A stretch of DNA of 7,214 bases from contig CBDCME010000003.1 of NCBI GenBank assembly GCA_965218865.1, positions 1 to 7,214 on the forward strand, given 5' to 3'. Shown here piece after piece: positions 1 through 6,001 of this stretch. This DNA is from CBDCME01 sp965218865. GTDB lineage: Bacteria > Pseudomonadota > Alphaproteobacteria > JAAXGF01. Below the pieces are notes generated by a model, which saw nothing but the letters and a program-made list of their open reading frames with translations, did no database searches and was not told where the DNA came from. Position numbers and translations under genes: made by a program. The number at the start of each line of letters is the position of its first letter. Position 1 is the stretch's first letter.

Positions 1-41
1 GAGCGTGGGCTCGCACAAGTCAATGTTAAGGGCGGTTGGTA
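1..41 (+). mobile_element. Right end of an IS630-family element, copy A (cut by the window edge)
   Basis: These 41 bases match positions 6472-6512, the right end of the complete IS630-family element in this window, at 40 of 41 positions. The only difference is T at 20 against G at 6491. The match covers the last transposase codons (reading frame from position 3, stop TAA at 27-29) and the 13-base terminal inverted repeat ending GGTTGGTA. The difference changes one arginine codon to serine near the transposase C terminus. Similarity stops exactly at the terminal repeat, as expected at a real element boundary. The rest of this copy lies left of the window, so its integrity and target duplication cannot be judged. 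Confidence 0.85.
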
Positions 42-109
42 TTACTTGTGGCAGTCGCGGCCATTGCTGAACAGATTCACAGGCGATTTAAGAACCGACT
101 GTGAAGCCA

Positions 110-232
110 GTGTTCCCGCCGCAATTGGCAAACCATCTGGCGACTACCGTAGAACGGATACTTCAGGAACAATCCGTCGATGCGGCGCATCAGCGCCAGG
201 TTCCGCTTGACCAAACGGCTTTTGTTCGACGT
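110..232 (-). pseudogene. Fragment of an IS3-family transposase (OrfB, N-terminal region)
   Basis: Read on the minus strand, this stretch encodes about 41 residues that include LALMRRIDGLFLKYPFYGSR followed by QMVCQLRREH. That is the segment of IS3-family OrfB transposases just before the integrase core, where the family has an [LM]MRRIDELxxKYPFYGSRxM pattern. A stop codon (233-235) lies just upstream in frame, and similarity ends after the REH residues with a stop further on. Neither the DDE catalytic core nor OrfA is visible, so this is a relic and not a functional gene. It sits next to the IS630 end at position 41, so the later IS630 insertion may have landed in an IS3 graveyard. The recognition rests on the family motif alone. 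Confidence 0.7.
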
Positions 233-397
233 TTACGACGCTTTGGGGGGGCTTGACGGCGCCATTAAACAACGGGCGGAAGATACTTTACTGCGCAACA
301 AACGGATTGGGCTATCGAGTTCTGTATGGGATGGATCAAGAGCTTAATTCGACGAATGCAGTGACGAAAGCATTGATGAGCAATCTGCGAACGGCAG

Positions 398-1039
398 CTA
401 TCCCCTACGTCTCATTCGTATGTAACCCAACCCGACAAGGCCGATGCCGAACAAGGCAAGGGTAGCTGGCTCAGGAACACTCGCCAACGCATTAAGATTG
501 CCGACGATCCCCAATCCGGCGGTGAAGAACTGAAAGTTCGGAGACTCGGTAACCAACCCTAGGTCAGGCGGAGTGTTTGGGAGATCATCGCCAATAACGA
601 GCGGGAGTGGAAGTAGGCCAATCATATCCACAGTGAGTTCGCCGAACTCCGAGGAGTCAACACCGTCGGATCGAACGAAGTAGCGGTCGATAAAAGGTAA
701 TCCAGTACCTCCGGAAAGGTCGTCGAAGATGATGATCTTCGAAAGCGTCTGAGTGGATGTTGCGCACTCAACATTGACAGACAACGTGAATGGAATACCG
801 AAAGCGTACTCCCCCTGGATCGTCCCCGGACGGATATCCGGGGCAGTCTCCTCAAACGTATAACTTCCAGAGAATATTGATCCGGCGTCAAGCGATGGTG
901 CCAGGGTCTTGTCCGTAATACCGGTCACGGTTCCCGTAAATCCAAAGGTAATTGGATCCGCCGTGGCTAAAGAGCCGTAACAAAAGTTGGGCAGGACCAC
1001 GAACGCAAGAACGTGAAGGACGATTGACGTGTTTCGCAT
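398..1039 (-). CDS. Secreted PEP-CTERM sorting-domain protein
   Basis: This 213-residue protein is exported and probably anchored or processed at the envelope. Residues 1 to about 27 form a signal peptide: a short basic start (MRN), a hydrophobic core (VLHVLAFVVL) and a likely cleavage site near SLATA-DP. The middle is a Gly/Thr/Ser/Asp-rich beta-type domain (ITFGFTGTVTGI, FSGSYTFEE) typical of PEP-CTERM proteins of unknown function. Residues 188-213 are a textbook PEP-CTERM signal: VPEP, then a hydrophobic helix (ALFGIGLVGLGYI), then a basic tail (RMRRRG). In known systems an exosortase (EpsH family) recognises this tail, and such proteins often accompany extracellular polysaccharide. No exosortase gene is in the window, so the sorting enzyme must be elsewhere. 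There is no clear Shine-Dalgarno before the ATG at 1039. The gene diverges from the XRE regulator at 1162 across an operator-rich gap and may be its target. Its GC content is lower than in the core operon. The C-terminal signal is secure; the molecular function is unknown. Confidence 0.88.
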   Translation of the reverse strand: MRNTSIVLHVLAFVVLPNFCYGSLATADPITFGFTGTVTGITDKTLAPSLDAGSIFSGSYTFEETAPDIRPGTIQGEYAFGIPFTLSVNVECATSTQTLSKIIIFDDLSGGTGLPFIDRYFVRSDGVDSSEFGELTVDMIGLLPLPLVIGDDLPNTPPDLGLVTESPNFQFFTAGLGIVGNLNALASVPEPATLALFGIGLVGLGYIRMRRRG

Positions 1040-1063
1040 TAGAAGCCGTAGTCAATTCAACCC

Positions 1064-1093
1064 AACATAACACAAAACGCAGCGCACGAACAA
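1064..1093 (-). promoter_or_regulatory. Candidate promoter of the PEP-CTERM gene
   Basis: On the minus strand, TTGTTC (1088-1093) and TATGTT (1064-1069) are separated by 18 bases, close to a sigma-70 arrangement. They lie 25 bases upstream of the start codon at 1039. The -35 element falls inside the left GAACA-NNN-TGTNC dyad, so a bound repressor would block it. The assignment is by eye, and the -10 is only a fair match. Confidence 0.4.
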
Positions 1094-1100
1094 TCTGTAC
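1088..1100. promoter_or_regulatory. Putative repressor operator O1 (GAACA-NNN-TGTNC dyad)
   Basis: GAACA-atc-TGTAC is a dyad with one mismatch between half-sites. It is related to the perfect dyad at 1147-1159; the 13-base blocks 1086-1098 and 1149-1161 (reverse complement) agree at 11 of 13 positions. It overlaps the candidate -35 of the PEP-CTERM gene. Short palindromes of this size beside an XRE gene are typical operators, but binding is inferred. Confidence 0.45.
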
Positions 1101-1124
1101 GGTATAAACAGCCCATAACGTACA
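1096..1124. repeat. Inverted repeat between the divergent genes
   Basis: Arms TGTACGGTAT (1096-1105) and ATAACGTACA (1115-1124) pair at 9 of 10 positions around a 9-base spacer. This dyad lies in the middle of the intergenic region and overlaps O1 by a few bases. It could be another protein-binding site, or could bring the two flanking operators into one array. Confidence 0.45.
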
Positions 1125-1146
1125 TGGACGATGTAGGTGACATTAT

Positions 1147-1159
1147 GAACAAACTGTTC
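1147..1159. promoter_or_regulatory. Putative repressor operator O2 (perfect GAACA-AAC-TGTTC dyad)
   Basis: This perfect 5-3-5 palindrome ends two bases before the XRE start codon at 1162. It directly follows a CATTAT hexamer (1141-1146) that could be the -10 of the regulator promoter. Its position fits autorepression, since bound protein would cover the transcription start and the first codons. Confidence 0.5.
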
Positions 1160-1161
1160 GT

Positions 1162-1500
1162 ATGGAGCTTCTTGGGAAGCAGCTGCGTGCTCGTGCAAGG
1201 CAACTTGGCCTATCGGATGCCGAAGTTGCGCGTCGGGCGGGTCTCGGCGAACGTCGTTACGGCCATTACGTAACGGGAACCCGCGAACCCGATCTCGCAA
1301 CGCTTCTCAAGATATGCTCGGTTTTGGGAACGACGCCGAACCAGCTTCTCGGTTTTGACAAGGCTCCGTCGCTTAAGAGCGAGCGTCAGAAACTAATAGT
1401 AAGATTAGATGCAGCATCCAACGCGCTCGATTCGCGTGATCTGAGAGTTGCCGTTGAACAAGTTGAAGTGTTTGTCCAGCACCGCACGGGTAAGCTCTAG
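1162..1500 (+). CDS. XRE/Cro-family helix-turn-helix transcriptional regulator
   Basis: This 112-residue DNA-binding protein has an XRE (lambda Cro/cI type) domain over about residues 5-64: LRARARQLGLSDAEVARRAG for helices 1-2, then a recognition-helix region (LGERRYGHYVTG), then the typical REPDLATLLKICSVLGTTPNQLLG tail. Residues 65-112 form a short helical extension with no known sensor or peptidase domain, so it resembles small phage- or island-type repressors. The ATG at 1162 is the natural start because the HTH begins at once. There is no Shine-Dalgarno, and the perfect dyad at 1147-1159 abuts the start, suggesting a very short or absent leader. It diverges from the PEP-CTERM gene, which it may repress together with itself. 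No toxin-like partner is adjacent on either side, which argues against an antitoxin role. Family assignment is secure; the target is inferred. Confidence 0.88.
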   Translation: MELLGKQLRARARQLGLSDAEVARRAGLGERRYGHYVTGTREPDLATLLKICSVLGTTPNQLLGFDKAPSLKSERQKLIVRLDAASNALDSRDLRVAVEQVEVFVQHRTGKL

Positions 1501-2242
1501 AGCGATACTTTCAGGCGCTATGCACTACATTTGCTAATCTAGTGACCAAGCTTGGGTATTGGTTATGTTATAACATCTCATCCCACCAGAATCATGTTTG
1601 CCATGACTTCCCCATCAGTCCATCGCCCTCCCGTAACCCGTTGAGATAAGGGGATAATCCCAGAAAGCCGCCATCGGAAGCGGTCAGGGACGTTCTCGCG
1701 CTCAATTAAAGCGGGAAGCCGTGTGAGCCGTATATGTGTGAGGGTATAGTGGTCATTGATGCATTAATGTCCGAGCACATGGGAACTTTGTACACGATTG
1801 TAATTACGAGACCTTTGTGAACCCGTGAAACATGCTAATAGTGGACGCGTGTCAACGGATTCCGTGCAATTTATGTGGTTTAAAACATCCCGTAGTAGAT
1901 CAACATCTGTATTATAACAACGAAACCGGGTACGTTACGTGATGTAGTTTATAGGGAACATCGCGTCGTAGTAGCAACGCCAGTTTCGTAACAATACGGT
2001 CGCTTCGAAACTCCCGATTGGTTTGATCCCACGCACCCAGGCCAGGCGAGCGATAATGTGTGACGCTGGAGATCAATTCTGGCTGGGGGCACGTCCGGCG
2101 TGCCCCCTTGGGGTTTTAGCGGGGGGAGGGGGTACGGTTCTAACGGTCAAAGTGGGGGCCGGTCGTGGTTGCTTATTGGTTGCTTACAAAGGGCGAACGA
2201 TCCGGCACGCCGAGCGGTATCACTCTAACCCATTGAAAAGAT
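1501..2242. other. Gene-free, AT-richer stretch between the regulator and tRNA-Leu
   Basis: No convincing coding region is visible on either strand from 1501 to 2022. An open frame that starts near 2023 and runs to 3207 is the non-coding shadow of the tRNA and the yqaA-like gene. Visible small structures are a perfect 12-base palindrome ATGTTATAACAT (1565-1576), a GGGAT-A-ATCCC dyad near 1650 and a GC-rich hairpin at 2085-2107. By eye this stretch is much richer in A and T than the operon after 2330, fitting acquired or decaying DNA. I recognise no transposase or integrase remnant in it. Confidence 0.6.
2085..2107. repeat. GC-rich hairpin (8-bp perfect stem)
   Basis: GGGGGCAC (2085-2092) and GTGCCCCC (2100-2107) form a perfect stem with a 7-base loop. 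The right arm repeats the eight bases at the 3' end of tRNA-Leu as seen on the plus strand (GTGCCCCC at 2246-2253). A TTTT run comes six bases after the stem, so it could act as a weak plus-strand terminator, but no gene leads into it directly. Confidence 0.4.
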
Positions 2243-2329
2243 TGGTGCCCCCAGGGGGACTCGAACCCCCACGTCCTTACGGACAACAGATTTTGAGTCT
2301 GCCGCGTCTACCAATTCCGCCACAGGGGC
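2243..2329 (-). tRNA. tRNA-Leu (anticodon CAA)
   Basis: The 87-base minus-strand transcript begins GCCCCTGTGGCGGAATTGG and ends GGGGGCACCA with the CCA encoded. The acceptor stem GCCCCTG pairs with TGGGGGC, using two G-U pairs. The D-arm has TGGCGGAATTGGTAGACGC, the usual class II leucine form. The anticodon stem GCAGA/TCTGT encloses the loop CTCAAAA, giving anticodon CAA (2293-2295), which reads UUG codons. A long variable arm (TGTCCGTAAGGACG) and a T-arm with GGTTCGAGTCC complete the cloverleaf. The long variable arm and overall form match bacterial tRNA-Leu. Its 3' end faces the low-GC region to the left, the side where tRNA-targeted integrative elements insert. Confidence 0.97.
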
Positions 2330-2439
2330 TGCTCTTGGATCGACCTTTTGGCGATCCGCACGATCGTGAATCCAGGGGCTCGCGCCGGGTCCGGGCATGG
2401 CATCTCCGCCGCCGAATCGAACCACCGGGAATTCACGGT

Positions 2440-2467
2440 ATATTAGCCGCGCCTTGGTTGGGGTCAA
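2440..2467 (-). promoter_or_regulatory. Candidate promoter of tRNA-Leu
   Basis: On the minus strand, TTGACC (2462-2467) and TAATAT (2440-2445) are separated by 16 bases, a strong sigma-70 match in otherwise GC-rich DNA. Transcription would begin near 2433 and give a leader of about 100 bases before the mature tRNA 5' end at 2329, to be trimmed by RNase P and other nucleases. The alignment is by eye. Confidence 0.5.
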
Positions 2468-2584
2468 GCGACGGGACCGGCGCCTTCGCCATCGGCGCGG
2501 GCCGGCGGCGAAGCGGGGGCTTCGCATATTCGCCCCGAGTTGGTATACGCGGCGGGCGGGAGCCGACGAGCGCCGGGAGGGGCC

Positions 2585-3187
2585 ATGCTCAAATCGCTTT
2601 ACGACTGGACCATGGGGCTGGCGGCGCATCCTCGCGCCATGTGGTGGCTGGCCCTGGTTTCGTTCGTCGAGAGCTCGGTCTTTCCGATCCCGCCCGACGT
2701 TCTCCTGATTCCGATGATTCTCGCGGCCCCCACCCAGGCCTGGCGGATCGCCGCCGTGTCCACCGCAAGCTCGCTCGTCGGGGGCATGGTCGGCTACGGA
2801 ATAGGCTATTTCCTCTATCACGCGATCGGCGATCCCATCCTCGGATTTTATGGCTACAGCGAGGAGTTCGCGGAATTCAGCGCCTGCTACAATGCCTGGG
2901 GCGCCTGGATCGTCATCGCTGCCGGGGTGACGCCGTTTCCCTACAAGGTAATCACCATCGCCAGCGGCGTGACCCAACTCGATTTTGTCGTTTTCAGCGT
3001 CGCCTCGGTGCTCGCGCGCGGGGCCCGTTTCTTTCTCGTCGCCGCCCTGCTGTGGCGTTACGGCGCCGCCATCCGCGGCTTCATCGAACGCCACCTGGGG
3101 AAACTCACGCTTCTGTTTTTCCTTCTCCTGGTGGGCGGATTCGCCGCCCTCAAACTAATCGGCGGGACTTCCGATTGGTGCTCCTAG
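2585..3187 (+). CDS. YqaA/DedA-family inner-membrane protein
   Basis: This 200-residue multi-pass membrane protein belongs to the SNARE-associated/VTT (DedA, YqaA) family. Members are linked to lipid-carrier transport and membrane homeostasis, but YqaA itself has no settled biochemical role. Family marks are ESSVFPIPPDVLL at 29-41, the re-entrant segment GVTPFPYKVITIASG at 114-128, and RGARFF at 145-150. In DedA proteins these acidic, proline and arginine residues lie in or near the membrane and are needed for function. Predicted membrane segments fall near 19-27, 40-48, 58-80, 105-115, 130-155 and 173-193. The ATG at 2585 has a strong GGGAGGGG (2575-2582) just upstream, and the N terminus (MLKSLYDWTMGLAAHP) is typical. 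An earlier in-frame start at 2540 lacks such a site. It is first in a run with dsbB (16-base gap) and coq7, a co-transcribed unit by spacing. Family is sure; substrate is not. Confidence 0.9.
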   Translation: MLKSLYDWTMGLAAHPRAMWWLALVSFVESSVFPIPPDVLLIPMILAAPTQAWRIAAVSTASSLVGGMVGYGIGYFLYHAIGDPILGFYGYSEEFAEFSACYNAWGAWIVIAAGVTPFPYKVITIASGVTQLDFVVFSVASVLARGARFFLVAALLWRYGAAIRGFIERHLGKLTLLFFLLLVGGFAALKLIGGTSDWCS

Positions 3188-3203
3188 GAGCTATGCTGGG
3201 ACC

Positions 3204-3722
3204 ATGACACGGACTCGGGCGGTGGCCCTTTCAATTCTTGGCGCCAGCGTCGCGACGCTGGCCACGGCCTATTATTTTCAGTTCGTCGAGGACCTGGCAC
3301 CCTGTCCTCTGTGTCTGTATCAACGCTATCCCTACATGGTGACCATCGTCTTGGCCGGGCTTCTCCTCGCCGCCGGCGACGGCGGCCGCGCCCGCCCCAT
3401 CCTGGTCGGACTGTGCGGCCTCGCCTTCACCACCGGGGCCGGGATCGCCTTCTACCACGTTGGGGTCGAGTACGGCTGGTTCGAGGGCCTCGCGGCCTGC
3501 GGTGGCGGCAGCAACGAGGTCACGACAATCGCGGACCTCAAGGCCCAAATGCTCGCGGGGAAACCGGCGCCGTGCGACCAGGTGCCCTGGTCCCTCCTCG
3601 GGGTTTCGCTCGCCGGCTACAACTTCGCCGTAGCGGTCGTCCTGGCCGGCCTGAGCTTCCTCGCCGCCGCCGATTTCGCTGGCCGCGACCCTCGAATTCT
3701 CAAACCAGGTGAAAGCTCATGA
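3204..3722 (+). CDS. dsbB: Disulfide bond formation protein B (DsbB family)
   Basis: This 172-residue inner-membrane thiol oxidase would reoxidise the periplasmic disulfide donor DsbA and pass the electrons to quinone. The first redox pair is the CPLC motif at 34-37 followed by LYQR, the family hallmark. The second periplasmic pair is Cys99 (AACGGGS) and Cys124 (APCDQVPW). Four membrane spans are visible, near 7-27, 45-58, 66-86 and 131-157, with the second cysteine pair in the large loop between spans 3 and 4. The conserved W129-S-L-L-G and Y139-N segments fit the family. The ATG at 3204 lies 16 bases after the yqaA-like stop; an AGGAG at 3186-3190 is rather far upstream, so initiation may depend on coupling. 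The 3' end overlaps the coq7 start by four bases (ATGA). Sitting next to a ubiquinone-synthesis gene suits an enzyme that uses quinone. No dsbA is in the window. Confidence 0.93.
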   Translation: MTRTRAVALSILGASVATLATAYYFQFVEDLAPCPLCLYQRYPYMVTIVLAGLLLAAGDGGRARPILVGLCGLAFTTGAGIAFYHVGVEYGWFEGLAACGGGSNEVTTIADLKAQMLAGKPAPCDQVPWSLLGVSLAGYNFAVAVVLAGLSFLAAADFAGRDPRILKPGESS

Positions 3723-4300
3723 ACGCCGACGGTCAAGCCGCCGCCGCCCGCGAGGCCACGGCGGCCGACCGCCTGCCGGGTGATCCGAGCCGGGAGGCGT
3801 TGCTCGCCCGCATGGTCCGCGTCGATCACGCCGGCGAGTACGGCGCCGCCCGCATCTACGACGGTCAGCTCGCCGTTCTCGCCGACAGCGCCGCTGCCGA
3901 ACCGATTCGGCGCATGGCCGAACAGGAGCGCCGCCACCTGCGCGCCTTCGACGAGCTGATCGTCGCCCGCCGGGTGCGGCCCACGGCGCTGTCACCCCTT
4001 TGGCACGGCGCCGGCTTCGTCCTGGGCGCGGCGAGCGCGTTGCTCGGAGAAAAGGCGGCGATGGCGTGCACGGTTGCGGTCGAGACCGTGATCGGCGAGC
4101 ATTATGCCTCCCAGGCGGCCCGCCTCGGCCCCGACGAGGCAGAATTCAAGGCCATGGTCGAGGAATTCGGAAGCGACGAGCTGGCCCACCGCGACTGCGG
4201 CCTCGCCCACGGGGCCGAGGAAATGCCCGGCTACGCCGCCTTCGGCACCGCCGTGAAGGCCGCGACCCGCCTCGCCATCTGGCTGTCGGAAAGGATTTGA
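3719..4300 (+). CDS. coq7: Demethoxyubiquinone hydroxylase (Coq7-type di-iron enzyme)
   Basis: This 193-residue enzyme catalyses a late ring hydroxylation of ubiquinone synthesis, converting the demethoxy precursor to the hydroxylated form with O2 on a carboxylate-bridged di-iron centre at the membrane face. All expected ligands are visible: Glu40 in RVDHAGEYGA, Glu70-x-x-His73 in EQERRHL, Glu122 in VETVIGEHY, and Glu154-x-x-His157 in DELAHRD. Residues 92-120 (LSPLWHGAGFVLGAASALLG and on) form the hydrophobic membrane-contacting part. The first 25 residues are Ala-rich and variable, normal for bacterial members. The start ATG overlaps the dsbB stop as ATGA, with AGGTGA at 3707-3712 as a well-spaced ribosome site, so translation is probably coupled. 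Bacteria without Coq7 use the flavin enzymes UbiF or UbiM for this step. The gene is last in the operon, with a hairpin straight after it. Confidence 0.95.
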   Translation: MNADGQAAAAREATAADRLPGDPSREALLARMVRVDHAGEYGAARIYDGQLAVLADSAAAEPIRRMAEQERRHLRAFDELIVARRVRPTALSPLWHGAGFVLGAASALLGEKAAMACTVAVETVIGEHYASQAARLGPDEAEFKAMVEEFGSDELAHRDCGLAHGAEEMPGYAAFGTAVKAATRLAIWLSERI

Positions 4301-4325
4301 CGGCCGCTTCGAAAATTCGCGGCCG
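4301..4325 (+). terminator. Hairpin after coq7, probable transcription terminator
   Basis: CGGCCGC (4301-4307) and GCGGCCG (4319-4325) form a 7-bp GC stem around an 11-base AT-rich loop, starting directly after the coq7 stop codon. The T-rich stretch CCTTATTCTTT follows at a short distance instead of a clean T run. It lies between convergent transcription units, where a terminator is expected. Confidence 0.4.
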
Positions 4326-4336
4326 AGGCCCTAGCC

Positions 4337-5344
4337 TTATTCTTTCGTCGAAGGGGTGAGGTGAGGGCCAAAATCGCCTTCGCCGCCGCCAATGGGGAGG
4401 GTTGGGACGGTTTGGAAGTGAGGCGGGAGGGATCCGGTCAGGGCGTGGAGGAAGGCGACGATGTCTTCGACCTCGTCGTCCGGAAGCTCGACCTCGAGCA
4501 TTTGCTTGGCCATGATCCTGACCATTTCCGGCAAGCCCTTGACCACCCCGGCGTGGGTGTAGGGTGGCGTTTTCGCGACGTTCAGCAGCGAGGGGACCTT
4601 GTAGGTGAATTTGTCGTCCTCCTCCTTGGTGACCTTGTAGCGCCCGAGATGATGCTCGCCCCCTTCGATGACGAATTTCTGATACGAAAAATTGGAAAAG
4701 TAGGGCGCGGAATGACAGCCGATGCAACCCCGTTCGGCGAACGACGCCATGCCGCGTTTCTGTGGCTCGCTCAGCGCCGACTCGTCGCCTTGGAGCCAGC
4801 GCGCGAGAGGATAGTCCGGGGTGATCAGGGTGCGCATGAAGGAGGCGATCGCCTTGCCGATCACCTCTTCGGAGAGATCTCCGCCGTAAGCCTGCTGGGA
4901 GAGTTGACGGTAGCCGGGAATCCGGTTCAGGCGTTCGGCGACCTCGTTGGGCCAACTTCGGGAGGCGACATGCGATCGAATCGCGCCCAGGGCCTGATCC
5001 TCGAGGGTTAGGGCCGATCCCGAAAAAAATTGGCTGGGATGAAAGGCGGCGTTGAGGACCGTGTGCGCATTGGCGGCGTGGACCTCGCCAAAGACGCCCA
5101 CGGACCGGTCCATCGGTTCGGCCCCGTAATAGGCGGGATGATGGCAGAAGCCACAACTTGTTTGACCTGTCTTGGAGGTTCGCCGATCCCAATAGAGCAT
5201 CCGCCCCAATTCGATTCGCGCCTCGGTGAGCGAGTTGTCGGGGGGAATCGGAGGGAGCGCGGGAATCGGCTGGTATACCTCCCGATAGTGCTTATATTCT
5301 TTCGCCAACCCGGTGATCGCGAAGCTCGAGGCGACGACGGCTAA
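4337..5344 (-). pseudogene. Di-heme cytochrome c peroxidase/MauG-family gene, main part, cut off from its start by an IS
   Basis: This frame holds all but the first 11 residues of an exported di-heme protein of about 346 residues. Family members reduce hydrogen peroxide in the periplasm using electrons from small cytochromes or quinol; MauG relatives instead oxidise protein residues. The two heme-binding motifs are CGFCH (rebuilt residues 75-79) and CIGCH (218-222). Other family segments are ELGRMLYWDRRTS, SALTLEDQALGAI, the VPSLLNVAKTPPYTHAG block near the second heme's distal side, and EVEDIVAFLHALTGSLP at the C terminus. The segment usually written FFWDGR is FFSGSA here, so the tryptophan often found between the hemes is not at its normal place. 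The IS630 element at 5345-6512 has split the gene in the hydrophobic core of its signal peptide. The missing 5' end, with start codon and ribosome site, is at 6513-6559. What remains starts LAVVASSFAITGLAKEY. A TTG at 5350 inside the IS end could allow weak initiation of a protein that keeps most of the hydrophobic core but lacks the basic N-terminal residues. The frame is otherwise intact, so the insertion looks recent. Confidence 0.88.
5342..5344. repeat. TAA direct repeat, left flank of the IS
   Basis: TAA here and TAA at 6513-6515 flank the 1168-base element exactly. Removing the element plus one TAA restores the peroxidase reading frame. It is a candidate target duplication, but three bases differs from the TA duplication usual for IS630. 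Confidence 0.5.
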
Positions 5345-5357
5345 TACCAACCGCCCT
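5345..5357 (+). repeat. Left terminal inverted repeat of IS630 copy B
   Basis: The 13 bases TACCAACCGCCCT match the complement of 6500-6512 perfectly. One more A outside (5344) also matches, because T at 6513 is its complement. The match ends after base 13 on the inner side. Confidence 0.85.
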
Positions 5358-5434
5358 AGAGTTTGACTCGCGCAAAGGTTTACACGCTAGGTTTTGTATG
5401 ATTCAAGGTTGTTGGCAACAAGGGAGTGTGTTCA

Positions 5435-6001
5435 ATGCCAACGATTCCTTTGCGAAACGACTTTGATGCTGAAAGAGTCCGTGTTCTTGCGGCACGGAGC
5501 GATGATGGGAACCAGGCGCGACGGCTTTTGTCGATGGCGGCCATCTACGATGGGATGGATCGAGCGTGCGCGGCGGGTATTGGCGGCATGGATCGGCAGA
5601 CGTTGCGGGACTGGGTTCACCGGTTCAACGCGGGAGGTCCGGCCGGTCTGATCGACCGCAAGCCGAACGGGGCGTTGCGTCGGTTGACGCCGTCGCAAAT
5701 GGCGGCGCTTTCGCGGGCTATCGAGGCCGGTCCCGATCCCGAACGGGATGGGGTCGTGCGCTGGCGCTGCATCGATCTCAAGCAACTGATCCGAACGCGC
5801 TTCGGCGTGGACTATCACGAGCGGAGCGTCGGCAAGCTGCTGGCCGCGCTCGGGTTCTCGCATATTTCCGCGCGCCCGCGCCACGTCGGCCAGGATGCGC
5901 GGGCACAGGAGGAATTTAAAAAAAAGTTTTCCCGAACACTTGGCGAAAATCGTAGCGGCACAGCCACCGGACACGCCCATCGAGGTTTGGTTTCAAGATG
6001 A
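5435..6001 (+). CDS. IS630 transposase, N-terminal part (OrfA frame, DNA-binding domain)
   Basis: This frame encodes the DNA-binding half of the transposase. Residues 1-60 hold a helix-turn-helix (RLLSMAAIYDGMDR, then GMDRQTLRDWVHRFNAGGPAGLIDR), the paired-like N-terminal domain that binds the IS ends. A second winged-helix segment covers about 65-145 (LTPSQMAALSRAIE, VVRWRCIDLKQLIRTRFGVDYHERSVGKLLAALGFS). The ATG at 5435 is preferred because AGGGAG (5421-5426) sits 8 bases upstream; a GTG at 5426 overlaps that site. After the A8 run (5918-5925) the frame continues as non-family sequence to a stop at 5999-6001, so the authentic family similarity passes into the +1 frame. Translation in this frame alone would give a 188-residue DNA-binding protein without a catalytic domain, which could act as an inhibitor of transposition. 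Confidence 0.85.
   Translation: MPTIPLRNDFDAERVRVLAARSDDGNQARRLLSMAAIYDGMDRACAAGIGGMDRQTLRDWVHRFNAGGPAGLIDRKPNGALRRLTPSQMAALSRAIEAGPDPERDGVVRWRCIDLKQLIRTRFGVDYHERSVGKLLAALGFSHISARPRHVGQDARAQEEFKKKFSRTLGENRSGTATGHAHRGLVSR

Noticed and set aside
253..465. A 70-codon plus-strand open frame
   Set aside because: It overlaps the end of the PEP-CTERM gene, has no ribosome site and no recognisable motif.
1705..1745. GGGAAGCCGTGTGAGCCGTAT resembles pieces of group II intron RNA domains
   Set aside because: No pairing partner such as ACGGTTC follows and no reverse transcriptase is nearby. The match is too short to support an intron.
2225..3094. A 289-codon minus-strand open frame
   Set aside because: It is antisense to the yqaA-like gene and crosses the tRNA on its own strand. 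It shows no family motif.
2023..3207. A 394-codon plus-strand open frame
   Set aside because: It runs through the tRNA-Leu gene and then out of frame through the yqaA-like gene. Its translation is Arg/Gly/Pro-rich, typical of a GC-rich shadow frame.
4361..5011. A 216-codon plus-strand open frame
   Set aside because: It is antisense to the peroxidase frame. Its hydrophilic translation has no recognisable domain.
4146..5192. A 348-codon minus-strand open frame
   Set aside because: It overlaps the di-heme peroxidase in another frame and the coq7 3' end. The peroxidase frame has clear heme motifs, and this one is Arg/Pro-rich.
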